Source: Moritella sp. JT01 (GTDB lineage: Bacteria; Pseudomonadota; Gammaproteobacteria; Enterobacterales; Moritellaceae). From it: a DNA stretch of 49,177 nucleotides. Positions 34,540-45,065 of the stretch are shown piece after piece. Every line of letters starts with the position of its first letter. Within the stretch, counting starts at the first letter, position 1. Under the pieces are notes generated by a model. That model was not told the DNA's origin. It ran no database searches and saw only the letters and a program-made list of their open reading frames with translations. Position numbers and translations under genes: made by a program. The stretch covers positions 1 through 49,177 of the forward strand of contig NZ_LOCN01000006.1 of assembly GCF_001574435.1 (NCBI RefSeq). Direction: 5' to 3'.

Positions 34540-35589
34540 ATGAAATATAACCGCGTTTTTATTAATAGCCTGACCTATGAACTGGCTCCAGAAATCATAA
34601 CAAGTACAGCACTAGAGCTTCGCTTAGCTCCTTTATATCAAAAGCTACGTATTCCTATCGGCCAACTTGCCGCACTCACTGGTATTACCCAACGTCGCTG
34701 GTGGCCAAAAGACTACATGTTATCTGATGGCGCGTTAATTGCCGCACAAAAAGCCCTTGATGAAACGGGCATCAATGTCAGCGATATCGGCGCGGTAGTA
34801 TATACCGGTGTCTGCCGTGACCAGCACGAACCAGCAACAGCATGCCGTATCGCCGCAAAACTAGGCGTATCTAATAACACCGCCATTTATGACATAAGTA
34901 ATGCCTGTTTAGGGGCCTTGTCCGGCATGTTAGATATCGCCAACCGCATCGAATTGGGCCAGATCAAAGCTGGTTTAGTGGTTTCTTGTGAATCTGCACG
35001 TCACATTGTTGATGTGACTATCGATGATATGTTAGCCGATCCGACCATCAGAAATTACGCCACATCACTGGCGACCTTGACTGGCGGCTCTGGTGCCGTT
35101 GCTATATTACTTACCGATGGCAGCTTAAATTTAGCTGGGTCTCGAAATCACCAATTATTAGGGGCCTCGCACTTATCTGCGCCTGAACATCACGATCTAT
35201 GCCAGTGGGGATTGAAAGAAATCGATACTCAGTTATACCGTGAATATATGCGTACCGACGCAGTCAAATTACTCAAAGAAGGCGTCGCACTGGCGCAAGA
35301 AACCTGGCAGCAATTTTTAGAGCAACGCCAGTGGACACCCGAAGATGTCGATAAAGTAATTTGTCATCAAGTGGGCGCAGCCAACCAAAAGAAAGTATTA
35401 ACCGCCTTAAATATTCCGGTTGAAAAAGAATTTCCGACCTTCAAATATCTGGGGAACATGGGCACAGTATCACTGCCCGTGACCGCAGCGATGGCCGATG
35501 AAGAAGGCTTTTTGAAGAAAGGTGACAACGTGAGCTTCTTAGGAATAGGCAGTGGCTTAAATTGTATGATGCTTGGATTAAAATGGTAA
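34540..35589 (+). CDS. oleA: OleA, thiolase-like fatty acyl condensing enzyme
   Basis: This 349-residue protein makes a 2-alkyl-3-ketoalkanoic acid by non-decarboxylative head-to-head condensation of two acyl-CoAs, the first step of long-chain olefin synthesis. Thiolase/KAS III fold residues are present: nucleophile C123 (SNACLGAL), E97 (DQHEP, the unusual OleA base), H276 (CHQVGAAN), and N306 (LGNMG). Three further ole genes follow in order, which confirms the assignment. It begins the operon. Confidence 0.95.
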   Translation: MKYNRVFINSLTYELAPEIITSTALELRLAPLYQKLRIPIGQLAALTGITQRRWWPKDYMLSDGALIAAQKALDETGINVSDIGAVVYTGVCRDQHEPATACRIAAKLGVSNNTAIYDISNACLGALSGMLDIANRIELGQIKAGLVVSCESARHIVDVTIDDMLADPTIRNYATSLATLTGGSGAVAILLTDGSLNLAGSRNHQLLGASHLSAPEHHDLCQWGLKEIDTQLYREYMRTDAVKLLKEGVALAQETWQQFLEQRQWTPEDVDKVICHQVGAANQKKVLTALNIPVEKEFPTFKYLGNMGTVSLPVTAAMADEEGFLKKGDNVSFLGIGSGLNCMMLGLKW

Positions 35590-35593
35590 CCCT

Positions 35594-36472
35594 ATGTTAG
35601 ATAAATTATTCCCGTTTAAACGTAACTACCTTGATCGTAATGGTCAGCAATATCATTACCTCAATGAAGGAACCGGAGAGCCTGTAGTCATGGTTCACGG
35701 TAACCCGAGTTGGTCGTTTTATTATCGTAATCTGGTCTCGGCATTAAGCACCAATTATCAGTGTATTGTACCCGACCATATTGGTTGTGGTCTTTCTGAT
35801 AAGCCCGCTGATAACGATTACGACTATACCTTAACCAGCCGAATCGATGATCTAGAAGCATTACTTGAGCATCTGGATATTAAAGAGAACATCACCTTAG
35901 TCGTCCACGACTGGGGCGGCATGATAGGTATGGGTTACGCAGCGCGATATCCAGAGCGGATCAAACGCCTGGTGATCTTAAATACCGCGGCTTTTCATCT
36001 GCCTTTATCAAAAGCGTTTCCGCTACCATTATGGATCTGTCGCAATACATTTGTCGGCACGTTTTTAGTGCGCGGTTTTAATGCCTTTTCATCTATCGCT
36101 TCAATTGTTGGCGTTCGTCGCAAAGCAATGAGCCGAGATGTTCGCCGCGCTTATGTGTCACCTTTTAACTCTTGGCGTAACCGTATTTCCACCTTACGTT
36201 TTGTGCAGGACATTCCGCTAAAACCTGAAGACCGCAATTACCAGCTAGTGACAGATATTGGCGATAGTCTGGCTAAGTTTTCGACTGTACCAACCCTAAT
36301 CTGCTGGGGATTAAAAGATTTTGTGTTTGATAAACACTTTTTAGCGCAATGGAAACAACGCATGCCGCACGCACAAGTGAATGAGTTTGATGACTGCGGT
36401 CATTATATTCTTGAAGACGCCAGTGATGAAGTCATTGAATTAATCACCGACTTCATGACCGATAAGCGTTGA
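35594..36472 (+). CDS. oleB: OleB, β-lactone decarboxylase (α/β-hydrolase)
   Basis: This 292-residue protein is of the haloalkane-dehalogenase-like hydrolase group. The nucleophile is D106 in VVHDWGG, with an oxyanion segment VHGNPSW and C-terminal H270 in DCGHYI. In the pathway OleB opens the β-lactone and releases CO2 to form the alkene. It starts 4 bp after the oleA stop and its TGA overlaps a possible TTG start of oleC. Confidence 0.94.
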   Translation: MLDKLFPFKRNYLDRNGQQYHYLNEGTGEPVVMVHGNPSWSFYYRNLVSALSTNYQCIVPDHIGCGLSDKPADNDYDYTLTSRIDDLEALLEHLDIKENITLVVHDWGGMIGMGYAARYPERIKRLVILNTAAFHLPLSKAFPLPLWICRNTFVGTFLVRGFNAFSSIASIVGVRRKAMSRDVRRAYVSPFNSWRNRISTLRFVQDIPLKPEDRNYQLVTDIGDSLAKFSTVPTLICWGLKDFVFDKHFLAQWKQRMPHAQVNEFDDCGHYILEDASDEVIELITDFMTDKR

Positions 36473-36477
36473 GTTTC

Positions 36478-38214
36478 ATGGCCATTAACGCAACGTCAGA
36501 GGCGATAAATTTCTGTCGCCACCTCTCTCACGCCGCATTCGCTACTCCCGACTCACTTGCGGTCGCAGTGCAGCGTAGCAGTAAAGGGCAATTGGTTTAT
36601 GACGAGATTAATTTATCGTCTCTTGATCAGCAAAGTGATGAGCTCGCCTATGCGCTAAATGCTTATGGCATAAAACGAGGAATGAAAGCCGTATTAATGG
36701 TCACGCCAAGCATCGACTTTTTTGTCTTAACCTTTGCGTTATTTAAAGCCGGTATTGTGCCGATCTTGGTTGATCCTGGTATGGGGATCCGCAATCTAAA
36801 ACAATGTTTTAGTGAATCGGCTCCCGATGCTTTCATTGGTATTCCCAAAGCCCATATCGCGCGTAAACTGTTTGGCTGGGGTAAAGACAGCGTCAGATGT
36901 AGCCTGACCGTCGGCGGCTGTGAAATACTGTCTCGCCTCACCGGGCAAATGAGCTTACTGCGTTTATTAACCGAGTATCGTGCCAATTTAACCCCTAATA
37001 AACAGCAAGATGAGCAGGTTAAGCCTTATCCTATCGCGCTATTTGATAACAGTGAATTGTGCGCCATATTATTCACCAGTGGCAGTACTGGCGTGCCTAA
37101 AGGCGTTGTTTACAGCCACCAAATGTTTGAAGGGCAAATACAAGCGCTCCGCGATGATTACGGCATAAAGCCCGGAGAGAGGGATCTCAGTACCTTTCCG
37201 TTATTCTCGCTATTTGGTCCGGCGCTGGGCATGGCGTCAATTATTCCAGATATGGATGCCAGCAAACCGATAACCGCGAACCCGAACTTTATCTTTGCTG
37301 CCATTGAAAAATACCAGTGCACTAACCTGTTTGCTAATCCGGCATTAATCGAGGTCCTTGGTCAAGCAGGCTGCAAACACGGTCAGCCGCAGATATTAAC
37401 CAGCTTGAAACGCGTGATCTCTGCTGGAGCGCCAGCAACCTTATCGTCAATTTCACGCTTTACTCGCTTGCTTAAAGCCGATGTAGAAGTATGGAATTCT
37501 TATGGTGCCACGGAGTCATTGCCCCTCACTAAGATTGGCAGTAAAGCACTGCTAACCATGCAAGACATTACAGATAATGGTGGCGGGATCTGTGTTGGCC
37601 TGCCAATCAAAGATGTTGAGATCGCCATTATTGCGATCAGCGAAGATGTCATTGCAGATTGGGATGATGACTTAACCTTACCAACCCAACAAATTGGTGA
37701 GATCGTCGTTAAAGGACAAGTGGTCAGTCAGCGCTATTATCGCCGCGACGTCGCCACCCAACAAGCCAAGATCAAAGACCCAACGAGCACTGAATCACAG
37801 CCAGTGTTTCGGCACCGCATGGGGGATCTGGGATATTTGGATGAACAAGGCCAATTATGGATGTGTGGACGTAAAGCCCACAGTGTCGCCACGCCGAGTC
37901 AACGCTATTTCTCGATCCCTTGTGAGCGTATATTCAATACCCATAAGCAAGTGAAGCGTACTGCACTGGTGGGGATCCAATACCAAGGTGAAACCATACC
38001 GTTACTGTGTGTCGAGTTAGAAAATGATGCTGTCATCTCAACTGAACAGTTATTTAACGAACTTAACGTGATTGGCAATAAGCATCAGCAAACATCCGCG
38101 ATCAACGCGTTTTTAATTCACCCTGATTTTCCTGTTGATATTCGCCACAATGCCAAAATATTTCGTGAAAAACTAGCGGTTTGGGCGAAAAAACAAGCAC
38201 CTTACAATCGTTAA
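36478..38214 (+). CDS. oleC: OleC, β-lactone synthetase (AMP-ligase family)
   Basis: This ANL-superfamily enzyme of 578 residues has the phosphate-binding loop [11 protein letters not shown]5-like WNSYGATES, and a [18 protein letters not shown] hinge block. It activates 3-hydroxy-acids with ATP to make the β-lactone. I choose ATG 36478; a TTG at 36469 overlaps the oleB stop. The gap to oleD is 25 bp. The protein is complete. Confidence 0.93.
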   Translation: MAINATSEAINFCRHLSHAAFATPDSLAVAVQRSSKGQLVYDEINLSSLDQQSDELAYALNAYGIKRGMKAVLMVTPSIDFFVLTFALFKAGIVPILVDPGMGIRNLKQCFSESAPDAFIGIPKAHIARKLFGWGKDSVRCSLTVGGCEILSRLTGQMSLLRLLTEYRANLTPNKQQDEQVKPYPIALFDNSELCAILFTSGSTGVPKGVVYSHQMFEGQIQALRDDYGIKPGERDLSTFPLFSLFGPALGMASIIPDMDASKPITANPNFIFAAIEKYQCTNLFANPALIEVLGQAGCKHGQPQILTSLKRVISAGAPATLSSISRFTRLLKADVEVWNSYGATESLPLTKIGSKALLTMQDITDNGGGICVGLPIKDVEIAIIAISEDVIADWDDDLTLPTQQIGEIVVKGQVVSQRYYRRDVATQQAKIKDPTSTESQPVFRHRMGDLGYLDEQGQLWMCGRKAHSVATPSQRYFSIPCERIFNTHKQVKRTALVGIQYQGETIPLLCVELENDAVISTEQLFNELNVIGNKHQQTSAINAFLIHPDFPVDIRHNAKIFREKLAVWAKKQAPYNR

Positions 38215-38239
38215 CAGTATTCCAAAACAAGGTCTTAAC

Positions 38240-39307
38240 ATGACGAATTTCAGCTCGCGGCCACCCGCAGAACAACGTGCCCTTACTGCATTAGCCGCGA
38301 CCACCAAACATGCATTTGTCACTGGTGCCGGTGGTTTTTTAGGGACCAGCATCTGCCTTGCATTAAATGCTGCTGGTATTAAAGTAACCGGGTTCGCCCG
38401 TGGCCATTATCCGCACTTATCAACGTTAGGTATCAACATGGTGCAAGGCGACATCAGCGATTTGTCGGCGCTCACCGCGGCGATGAAGGACTGTGACTTG
38501 GTCTTTCATGTCGCATCAAAAGCAGGTGTATGGGGTTCGAAAGCTGATTATTATCGGTCGAATGTGGAAGGTACTGCCAATATCATTCAGGCCAGTCAGT
38601 CACTGGCTATCGAGCGCTTAGTATATACCAGCACCCCAAGTGTGACATTTACGGGGGAAGACGAGGCTGGGATCAATGAATCGCAACCTTACGCCCAATC
38701 ATTCTTAAATTATTATGCGCAATCCAAAGCGCTTGCCGAGCAAATGATACTGGCCGCGAATAGCGATAGACTCAAAACCGTTGCCTTAAGGCCGCATTTA
38801 ATTTGGGGACCCGGTGATCCGCACCTAGTGCCACGAGTCATTGCCCGAGCCAAACTCGGTCGATTAAAATTAGTCGGTAAAGAGGATAAACTGGTTGATA
38901 CTATCTATATCGACAATGCCGCCTATGCCCATATTCTGGCCGCGTTAAGACTCGCAGATCCCACGCCAAGTTGCGCCGGTAATAGTTACTTTGTCAGTAA
39001 TGATCAACCGATCACGATGGCCAGCATGCTCAATAAAATACTCCATTGTGCTGATTTACCACCAGTGAAGAAACGGGTGCCAGCACTACTGGCCTACTTA
39101 GTCGGCACCGTACTGGAGAAGGTATACCTGTGGCTTGGCAAGACCCAAGAGCCGATGATGACGCGTTTTGTCGCACGTCAATTATCAACCAGCCATTACT
39201 TTGATATCAGCGCGGCTAAAGCGGACCTGGGTTACCAGCCTCTGGTATCTATTGACGAAGGTATGCAGCGTCTGAGAGTTTCCTTGTCAGGAGAAAATAA
39301 AGTTTGA
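38240..39307 (+). CDS. oleD: OleD, NADPH-dependent 2-alkyl-3-ketoacid reductase
   Basis: This 355-residue extended SDR has Rossmann motif VTGAGGFLG (27-35), STP after the catalytic strand, and Y159-x3-K163 (YAQSK). It reduces the OleA product to the 3-hydroxy-acid used by OleC. It is last in the ole operon. In Shewanella/Moritella/Colwellia-like bacteria the four genes lead to a highly unsaturated C31 hydrocarbon in the membrane; here the product is inferred. Confidence 0.94.
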   Translation: MTNFSSRPPAEQRALTALAATTKHAFVTGAGGFLGTSICLALNAAGIKVTGFARGHYPHLSTLGINMVQGDISDLSALTAAMKDCDLVFHVASKAGVWGSKADYYRSNVEGTANIIQASQSLAIERLVYTSTPSVTFTGEDEAGINESQPYAQSFLNYYAQSKALAEQMILAANSDRLKTVALRPHLIWGPGDPHLVPRVIARAKLGRLKLVGKEDKLVDTIYIDNAAYAHILAALRLADPTPSCAGNSYFVSNDQPITMASMLNKILHCADLPPVKKRVPALLAYLVGTVLEKVYLWLGKTQEPMMTRFVARQLSTSHYFDISAAKADLGYQPLVSIDEGMQRLRVSLSGENKV

Positions 39308-39342
39308 GATTTAAAGGATAAGATTCACACTACAGAAAATAT

Positions 39343-39376
39343 GGGGTAATTGAAATTAACAAATTGCAATTATCCC
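39343..39376. terminator. Candidate hairpin after oleD
   Basis: GGGGTAATTG pairs with CAATTATCCC (10 bp, one G-U) around a 14 nt loop, 36 bp after the oleD stop. It lacks a clear U-tract. Confidence 0.45.
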
Positions 39377-39432
39377 ATTCACTAGGCTTTGCCCTACGAA
39401 TTTTCACTTCATCGAGTTCCATCATGGCGTGC

Positions 39433-40275
39433 TTAAACCTTTTCTGAAAGTAATCGTACTTCACGTTGTGGAAAGGGTATGGTGATTCCGTTTTGTTTCA
39501 ATGCCTGAAACATCTTTAGGTTAGCGCTGTATTTCACTTCAAAATAGTTTTTCGTCGGCACCCAGAAACGTATGCCTAAATTAATTGAACTATCGCCAAA
39601 GGCTTCAATGCCAATTTGCGCTGCGGGATCTTTGGCTACTGCATCGATGCTAGCCAGCGCTGTACCCAAAGTGGCTATAGCCTGTTCTGGATCGTCGTTG
39701 TAACTAATGCCTATGGAGGCTTCCACCAACATGTATTCGAAGGAATTATGCAGAATTTCACCAACGATATGCTTGTTGGGGATACTGATCTCATCACCCT
39801 CTTCATTCGTGAGGATAGTCATCCCGAGAGTGATCTCCTTAATTACGCCAATCACCCCCTGGATTTTGACGGTATGACCCACCACAAACGGGCGGGTTAA
39901 AATAATGGTAACCCCAGCGGCATAGTTTGACAGCATACCCTGTAGAGCCAAACCAGCACCCAATGCCAACGCACCGACGGCAGCAATAAACGGCGCCACG
40001 CTGATCCCTAGTTTGCCCAATGCAATCACTGCGACCATCACAATGACGAGCATGCGCACAGCGTTGGAAATAAATCCGCTCAGGGTGACATCAACATCAT
40101 GCTTTACACATTGGGCTGCAATAAAGCGTTGAACTTTACCAGCCACCCACAAGCCGATGATGAAAATAATCATCGCACCAAAAGTCTGGAAACTGTATTG
40201 CACCACAAATTCAGTTATTATGGTATACACGTTCTGTAGTTGTTCTAGCTCTTCTTGTAACGCGATTTCGTCCAT
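39433..40275 (-). CDS. Small-conductance mechanosensitive channel (MscS family)
   Basis: This 280-residue MscS-type channel relieves osmotic pressure by opening under membrane tension. It has three N-terminal helices, with TM3 rich in Gly/Ala (AALGALALGAGLALQGML), then the β-domain (VKIQGVIGVIKEITLGMTIL) and the α/β C-terminal vestibule. It is of usual length for MscS. I choose ATG 40275 because AAAGGAC lies at a good distance; the open frame continues 17 codons further to 40326. It is monocistronic. Confidence 0.9.
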   Translation of the reverse strand: MDEIALQEELEQLQNVYTIITEFVVQYSFQTFGAMIIFIIGLWVAGKVQRFIAAQCVKHDVDVTLSGFISNAVRMLVIVMVAVIALGKLGISVAPFIAAVGALALGAGLALQGMLSNYAAGVTIILTRPFVVGHTVKIQGVIGVIKEITLGMTILTNEEGDEISIPNKHIVGEILHNSFEYMLVEASIGISYNDDPEQAIATLGTALASIDAVAKDPAAQIGIEAFGDSSINLGIRFWVPTKNYFEVKYSANLKMFQALKQNGITIPFPQREVRLLSEKV

Positions 40276-40517
40276 ATTGTTGTCCTTTAGTCCTTTAATT
40301 TCCTGAATAATGATATTGCTTGCCAATGCTCATTAGCATTCGATCGAGTACGCTTATGTCTTGGCTGTTTATCTCATAACAGCTTATGATACGGAGTTCT
40401 GTATATAAGACTAGATTACCGATAACAAAAGAAGGTTTTAGTTATTACGCTAAGATCGTAACTGGCAGAAATTCGACAGTAAGTCTGAGTTGAGGATGAT
40501 TACTGAAAGGTTAATTG

Positions 40518-40550
40518 AATAGTGAGCGTGACGTCGTCACACTCACTATT
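40518..40550. terminator. Strong hairpin between MCP and MscS genes
   Basis: AATAGTGAGCGTGAC pairs with GTCACACTCACTATT (15 bp stem, one C/A mismatch on the plus strand that becomes G-U on the other) around a 3 nt loop. It lies 40 bp past the chemoreceptor stop. The remaining 40276-40591 region shows nothing else. Confidence 0.6.
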
Positions 40551-40591
40551 TGAACATAATAAAGAGCCCCTAGAATTAAAAGCCTTAAATA

Positions 40592-42154
40592 TTATATTTT
40601 GAATGAACCTACATGAAGATCTAAAGTTTGAGCAAGCTGCTCCAGGGTTTTACTAGACGCTTCTAGCTCCTGGCTAGCGATCAAGCCTTCTTGAACAGAA
40701 TTATTGACCGAATCCATGTTGATATTGATTTCATTTGCTACACAAGATTGCTCTTCGGTAGCAGTTGCGACTTGGGTATTCATATCAAGGATAGTAATTA
40801 CTTGCACTGATATGTTTTCGAGGACTTCCAGAGCTTGAGCAGTGGTTCTTGTACCTTCTTCTGTTAAAGATCGACTACTCTCCATCGCCTCTACCGCATT
40901 TTTCGCCTCATTCTGCAACTGATTAATCATACTTTGAATTTCATCGGTTGACTGTGCAGTTTTAGTAGCAAGATTTCTGACTTCATCTGCAACTACAGCA
41001 AAACCTCGGCCAGCCTCACCTGCTCTGGCAGCTTCAATTGCGGCGTTGAGAGCAAGGAGATTAGTCTGTTCTGAAACACCTCTAATCACGTCGAGTATGG
41101 ACCCGATTGACTGTGTTCTTCCCGCTAATGCTGTGATAACCGATGACATGTTATTCATTTCACCACCAAGGCTATTGATGGTATTAGATGAGTCTTGTAA
41201 TGTTTTACGCCCAGCTTGAGTTTCGCTATTTGCACCATTAGCCGAATTTGCTGCACCCGCAGCATTTTGCGATATTTCATTAATAGTCGCGATCATTTCA
41301 TTTATTGAAGTTGCTACTAATAACGTTCGCTCGCTTTGCGCTTGGCCTCTTGATAACCCAAGCTGAGACTGACTGCGAAGTTCAGTCGCTGAACGACCTA
41401 TACCTAACCCCGTATCTACTACTTTAGAAATTATTTCATTAATATTACCCACAAAAATATTGAATGCTTTAGAAATATGGGCTATTTCATCTGTTCCTTG
41501 TACAGGTAATCTAACGGTAAGGTCTCCATCGCCTTTTGATATATCTTCTAATGCCTGTTGCAAGCCAGCAAGCGGTTTAAAAAATCGACCCAGTAACCAC
41601 ATCAACACGCAGGCACATATCAGAAAGATAGCAATGATTGCGATTAGCTGAGTGAGCACAATATCTGCTACAGCATCATCTACTTCTGAAATTGGGATGC
41701 CAATATCAAAAGCACCCAATAGCTCACCATTCTTATCATAAACGGGGACGATTATGTCGTACACCCACATTTTTTGCACATCCGCATACCATTTAGAGTA
41801 TTTTTGCTTGCCTTTCCCTGCCGCTTCCACAGTGTAGCTATCTTTGTAGACCTTATTTAACTTGCTTATATCGCTATGTGCAACGGCTTGAATTTTTCGG
41901 TCGATGAAAATCGCGTAGATAATATCTGAACGTTCTGAAAGTGACACTACTAACTCTTGTAAATCAACCAATGGCTGGGAAGATTTTTGTAATACATACT
42001 CGACGTTTTTAGCAATGACTTCAGCCTTTGCTTGGGATTTTTTTAATATAATTTCATCAATTTTTTGATTAGATATATAAGAAGTAGAGGTGATACTTGT
42101 AATGCCTGCGATCGCAAACATTACCAATACCGTTATTAATATTAGATTTTTCAT
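40592..42154 (-). CDS. Methyl-accepting chemotaxis protein
   Basis: This ~520-residue transmembrane chemoreceptor has TM1 near the N-terminus ([14 protein letters not shown]), a periplasmic single-Cache-like sensor (about 30-160; [22 protein letters not shown]), TM2 ([21 protein letters not shown]), HAMP, and the cytoplasmic signalling hairpin with [19 protein letters not shown] and [15 protein letters not shown]. It senses an unknown small molecule and controls CheA. I choose ATG 42154 with AAGGA upstream rather than 42178. Confidence 0.93.
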   Translation of the reverse strand: MKNLILITVLVMFAIAGITSITSTSYISNQKIDEIILKKSQAKAEVIAKNVEYVLQKSSQPLVDLQELVVSLSERSDIIYAIFIDRKIQAVAHSDISKLNKVYKDSYTVEAAGKGKQKYSKWYADVQKMWVYDIIVPVYDKNGELLGAFDIGIPISEVDDAVADIVLTQLIAIIAIFLICACVLMWLLGRFFKPLAGLQQALEDISKGDGDLTVRLPVQGTDEIAHISKAFNIFVGNINEIISKVVDTGLGIGRSATELRSQSQLGLSRGQAQSERTLLVATSINEMIATINEISQNAAGAANSANGANSETQAGRKTLQDSSNTINSLGGEMNNMSSVITALAGRTQSIGSILDVIRGVSEQTNLLALNAAIEAARAGEAGRGFAVVADEVRNLATKTAQSTDEIQSMINQLQNEAKNAVEAMESSRSLTEEGTRTTAQALEVLENISVQVITILDMNTQVATATEEQSCVANEININMDSVNNSVQEGLIASQELEASSKTLEQLAQTLDLHVGSFKI

Positions 42155-42758
42155 ACACGACATCCTTGGTGTTATCATTCAGTTACAGTAATTAAATACC
42201 ATGTATTCATTCCACTTGTTATCATCTAGAAGCAGCAGACTACAATAACTAAAATATTCTACCCCCGCTTTTGGATCAGAGCATAGATTGAAAAATCAGA
42301 ATACCATGATGCCATGTTACAGGACATTGAAACTTGTTCATTTAAGGTGAGGTTTGCAGCTACTTAATCTACTTTTTACAATTGTAATGGCTCATTGGAG
42401 GCTTTCTTGATCTAGAGATCAAATCGTCGATATACGGCCTATTGAACATGAAGGTGATAATGTGCAGTGTCATACACCATTCAGGCGAAAGTCCTCTCTA
42501 ACGCTTATTCTACCCCTTTAGAATCAATTTCAACCCGTAATTCTGGATGGATCATTTTACACTGTCTTAGTGAATATCCCTTTTGCGTCGATTCTAATGG
42601 AAATACTTATTTCTAATACTTTTGTAATATGCGATACAAGTCACCATAAAAGGGAGAGCGCCTTGCATAATATCTAGTCTAATCAAGGCTGGATCACAAT
42701 TTAACTCGTAATAGGGTTACCGAGTGCTGTTGCAATATGGGAATGAAATGTCGATGGC
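42155..42758. other. 600 bp intergenic region without a gene
   Basis: It holds the promoter of the chemoreceptor. TTGATCTAGAGATCAA (42407-42422) is a perfect 16 bp palindrome. I see no reading frame or RNA. Confidence 0.45.
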
Positions 42759-42810
42759 ACATAACGCCTACCAGCAATGATCGGCGTCGGATTGCATGGC
42801 CTTGTTAAGT
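42759..42810 (-). other. attC site of a solitary cassette
   Basis: Short (52 bp) attC: ACATAAC (42759-42765) and GTTAAGT (42804-42810). The inner arms CCAGCAATGATC and GATTGCATGG (imperfect complement) form the usual stem. Its inner 7-mer on the minus strand (ACTTAAC) is the exact complement of GTTAAGT at the 5' edge of the HAD gene (43445-43439). Confidence 0.78.
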
Positions 42811-43431
42811 GATTGCACGCTGAAATTCCCGCATATGTCTGATGGTGTGCAAACATGAAATTGCACTATGTATATTGTTTGGATCATACAATATTGGACG
42901 CATACCTGCTGCCTTTGCTGCTGATATACCTACCGGACTATCTTCAACAACTGCACATTCATTGGGTTGGAAACCCATTTCTTTTGCTGCGTGTAAAAAT
43001 ATACCAGGATCAGGCTTCCAAGAGTCGACTACATACGAACTATAGATTTTTCCATTAAAGTGATCGGTCAGTCCAGTAATGGACAACGCTTTTTTAATTT
43101 TCTCAAGTGGACCACTAGATGCGACACATTTAGGCAGTAAGATTTCGTTCAATGCTTTGTCCACGCCTTCGCACGGTCTTAATTCTTTTTCAAAGAGTTC
43201 ATCAACAAGTATTCGATAGGACGTTACGAAATTATCTTTTAAATTAATTTGGTGTTCTGATTCTATATCCTGAAGAATTTCAGCTAATTTACCACCACGA
43301 TACTTTTTCATCATCTCTGTAGCAGAGGAATCTATACCGTAATTTTCTAGCATCATTTCAAGGCCAACATTACAAAGGTACTCACTGTCTACTAATGTTC
43401 CATCGCAGTCAAAAATTATACACTTAATCAT
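42805..43431 (-). CDS. HAD-family phosphatase (YieH-like), lone integron cassette
   Basis: This 208-residue HAD-IA hydrolase has motif I FDCDGTLVDSE, motif II SSG in VASSGPLEKI, motif III Lys in SWKPDP, and motif IV VVEDSPVGI. It resembles E. coli YieH (6-phosphogluconate phosphatase) along its length, but substrate is inferred. The gene forms a complete cassette from 42759 to 43444 with its own attC; its TAA stop lies in the attC. ATG 43431 is preferred over a GTG at 43440. Confidence 0.87.
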   Translation of the reverse strand: MIKCIIFDCDGTLVDSEYLCNVGLEMMLENYGIDSSATEMMKKYRGGKLAEILQDIESEHQINLKDNFVTSYRILVDELFEKELRPCEGVDKALNEILLPKCVASSGPLEKIKKALSITGLTDHFNGKIYSSYVVDSWKPDPGIFLHAAKEMGFQPNECAVVEDSPVGISAAKAAGMRPILYDPNNIHSAISCLHTIRHMREFQRAIT

Positions 43432-43524
43432 ATTGTCCACTTAACAGATTATATAAACGGTACCAAATATACTATTAATTACAAATAGATAATGGAGAAT
43501 TGACATGAGTACATTGTAAATAGG

Positions 43525-43890
43525 TTACGGCTTTATTTCTACCCATGTATCAGCAGCACCATCAACACACCTAGTTCTAAGTGAACGAATAATATTTGGG
43601 TTAACTAAACGAAAATTAACAGCCATTCTATTTTGATTGCCAATTTTTGTTGGTGTGTAATGAGTTAAACAACCACAATTATTACAGTGATGGAATTCAA
43701 GCGTTTTGTAACCCCAGCAGTATGAAGATATAGCATCTTTTGCAGCGTTAATCGTAACTTCTGTAGGTGAAAAATACGCCCAGAGTGATGCATATTTACT
43801 ACAAGCGGAACAATTACAACTTGTGACTGTTTCTGTTGTGGCTGGAACAGTGATTTTGATATTGCCACAATGACAGCTTACTTCAATCAT
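43525..43890 (-). CDS. GFA/CENP-V domain protein
   Basis: This 121-residue zinc protein of the glutathione-dependent formaldehyde-activating enzyme fold has C6-x-C8, C25-x-C27-x2-C30 and C69-x2-C72-x-C74, the usual zinc ligands. It may bind formaldehyde-glutathione adducts; actual function in this family is mostly unproved. Such genes are common in cassettes, but no attC was recognised between it and the HAD gene. Confidence 0.86.
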   Translation of the reverse strand: MIEVSCHCGNIKITVPATTETVTSCNCSACSKYASLWAYFSPTEVTINAAKDAISSYCWGYKTLEFHHCNNCGCLTHYTPTKIGNQNRMAVNFRLVNPNIIRSLRTRCVDGAADTWVEIKP

Positions 43891-44072
43891 TTAGTGAAAC
43901 TCCTTGATTTTCAACACCCGAATAAGGCGACACCTATTCTTATTTTGTTATAACCTTTAAATAATGTTGATGAAACCGTAACGGCTTATTATCAACTTTA
44001 GAATAGCTATCTTGATAGGCTCATTTTCAGAATATTATATCTTTGAAGCATCAATAATAATCATTTATTACG

Positions 44073-44219
44073 TTATTTTTTCTTCGTTACAATAACGTAA
44101 TTGATTAGAGTTAGCCCAACAACAAAACACCAAAACTGTAAATTCGGTAATACTGTAGAGACAGAACCCACAAGTAAACCAGAGCCAAGCCCAATTGCAA
44201 TTTTTTGAGGCGTTGTCAT
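44073..44219 (-). CDS. Small membrane protein
   Basis: This 48-residue protein has two hydrophobic helices (IAIGLGSGLLVGSVSTVL and FWCFVVGLTLINYVIV) ending in KKK, which suggests a cytoplasmic C-terminus. ATG 44219 is preceded by AAGGAC; a longer frame to 44264 lacks a ribosome site. Function is unknown. Confidence 0.55.
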   Translation of the reverse strand: MTTPQKIAIGLGSGLLVGSVSTVLPNLQFWCFVVGLTLINYVIVTKKK

Positions 44220-44349
44220 TTTATAAGTCCTTTTTAAATTCAATGAATATTGAGATAACCACAATCTAAAACAAGATATTTAGTTTAACTTAATTATCAA
44301 TTAACCTATTAATATTTAAGTATATTTGAAAACCATCTTACTGGGTTAT

Positions 44350-44640
44350 AACATTTGTATAATAGGACGTCTCGATTACCCAAATCTGTTCACCCTAGTC
44401 AGTCGCGACTAATAAAATGAAAAATAAGATAAAATACCTATCTGATATTAAAGCAGACTCTGAGAAAGCGTGCTGTCCTGTTATTTATTTTTTAAGTCCT
44501 GTTAATTATTCACAAGGACAACTATACAACTGATTTTATTGATGTTTAATTTTATAGCAAGGAAAAATAAGACTATTTTATGACAAAGTGTGACAACACG
44601 TAGAAATATACAAATAACGCTGTATAAAATCATAGTATCT
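44350..44640. repeat. ~290 bp dispersed non-coding repeat, copy 2
   Basis: Same block as 2619-2907, in the same orientation and of equal length within 2 bp. It retains the AACATTTGTATAA edge and the inner hairpin, but the stem has changed on both sides (GTCCTTGT / ACAGGAC instead of GTCTTGTA / TACAAGAC), a compensatory pattern. It sits upstream, on the minus strand, of the small membrane, GFA and lone-cassette genes. Confidence 0.62.
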
Positions 44641-45065
44641 GATTAAGAATGGAGGCGTAAAATAGATAGAATAAGTAGCTTATTGGGTAATAACGACAAG
44701 TTAGGGAACATAGCCCAATTAAGTTGATAAAAAACCACAGTTCTTGGTTAGCCAAAGAGCCAATTTTGTAGGGGGAAGTAAAGGTATCTAACGAGCAGCT
44801 GATGATCATCGAGAAGCGGAGCTATATCTAGAGCTCCAGCGATCAGTAATGTATCAAGAGGGTCGTTGGTCAAGGTCGGGGACCAACTGCGCTCCGGAAC
44901 TGCAATTGATAGTTTGCCACTGCAAAAACTTCTAGTGGTCCCAAGACATCAATACCCATTACCCATTACCCCATCGTATATATAGATGGCAATTTGACGT
45001 TGCATTGTTTGAGTTCGCTAGATTTCATGTAGCGAACCATTATCTTATTTAGAGTGATAGAGCAA
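44641..45065. other. Intergenic, no confident gene
   Basis: A minus-strand frame without a clear start runs through about 44720-44940 and reads DPLDTLLIAGALDIAPLLDD followed by HQLLVRYLYF. It could be a remnant; no family was recognised. ACCCATTACCCATTACCCC (44954-44972) is a short tandem repeat. Confidence 0.35.

Noticed and set aside
36663-36986. Antisense frames inside oleC and oleB
   Set aside because: Shadows of intact ole genes.
43446-43524. attC between the GFA and HAD genes
   Set aside because: No paired RYYYAAC/GTTRRRY cores or stem found, so the GFA gene is not called a cassette.
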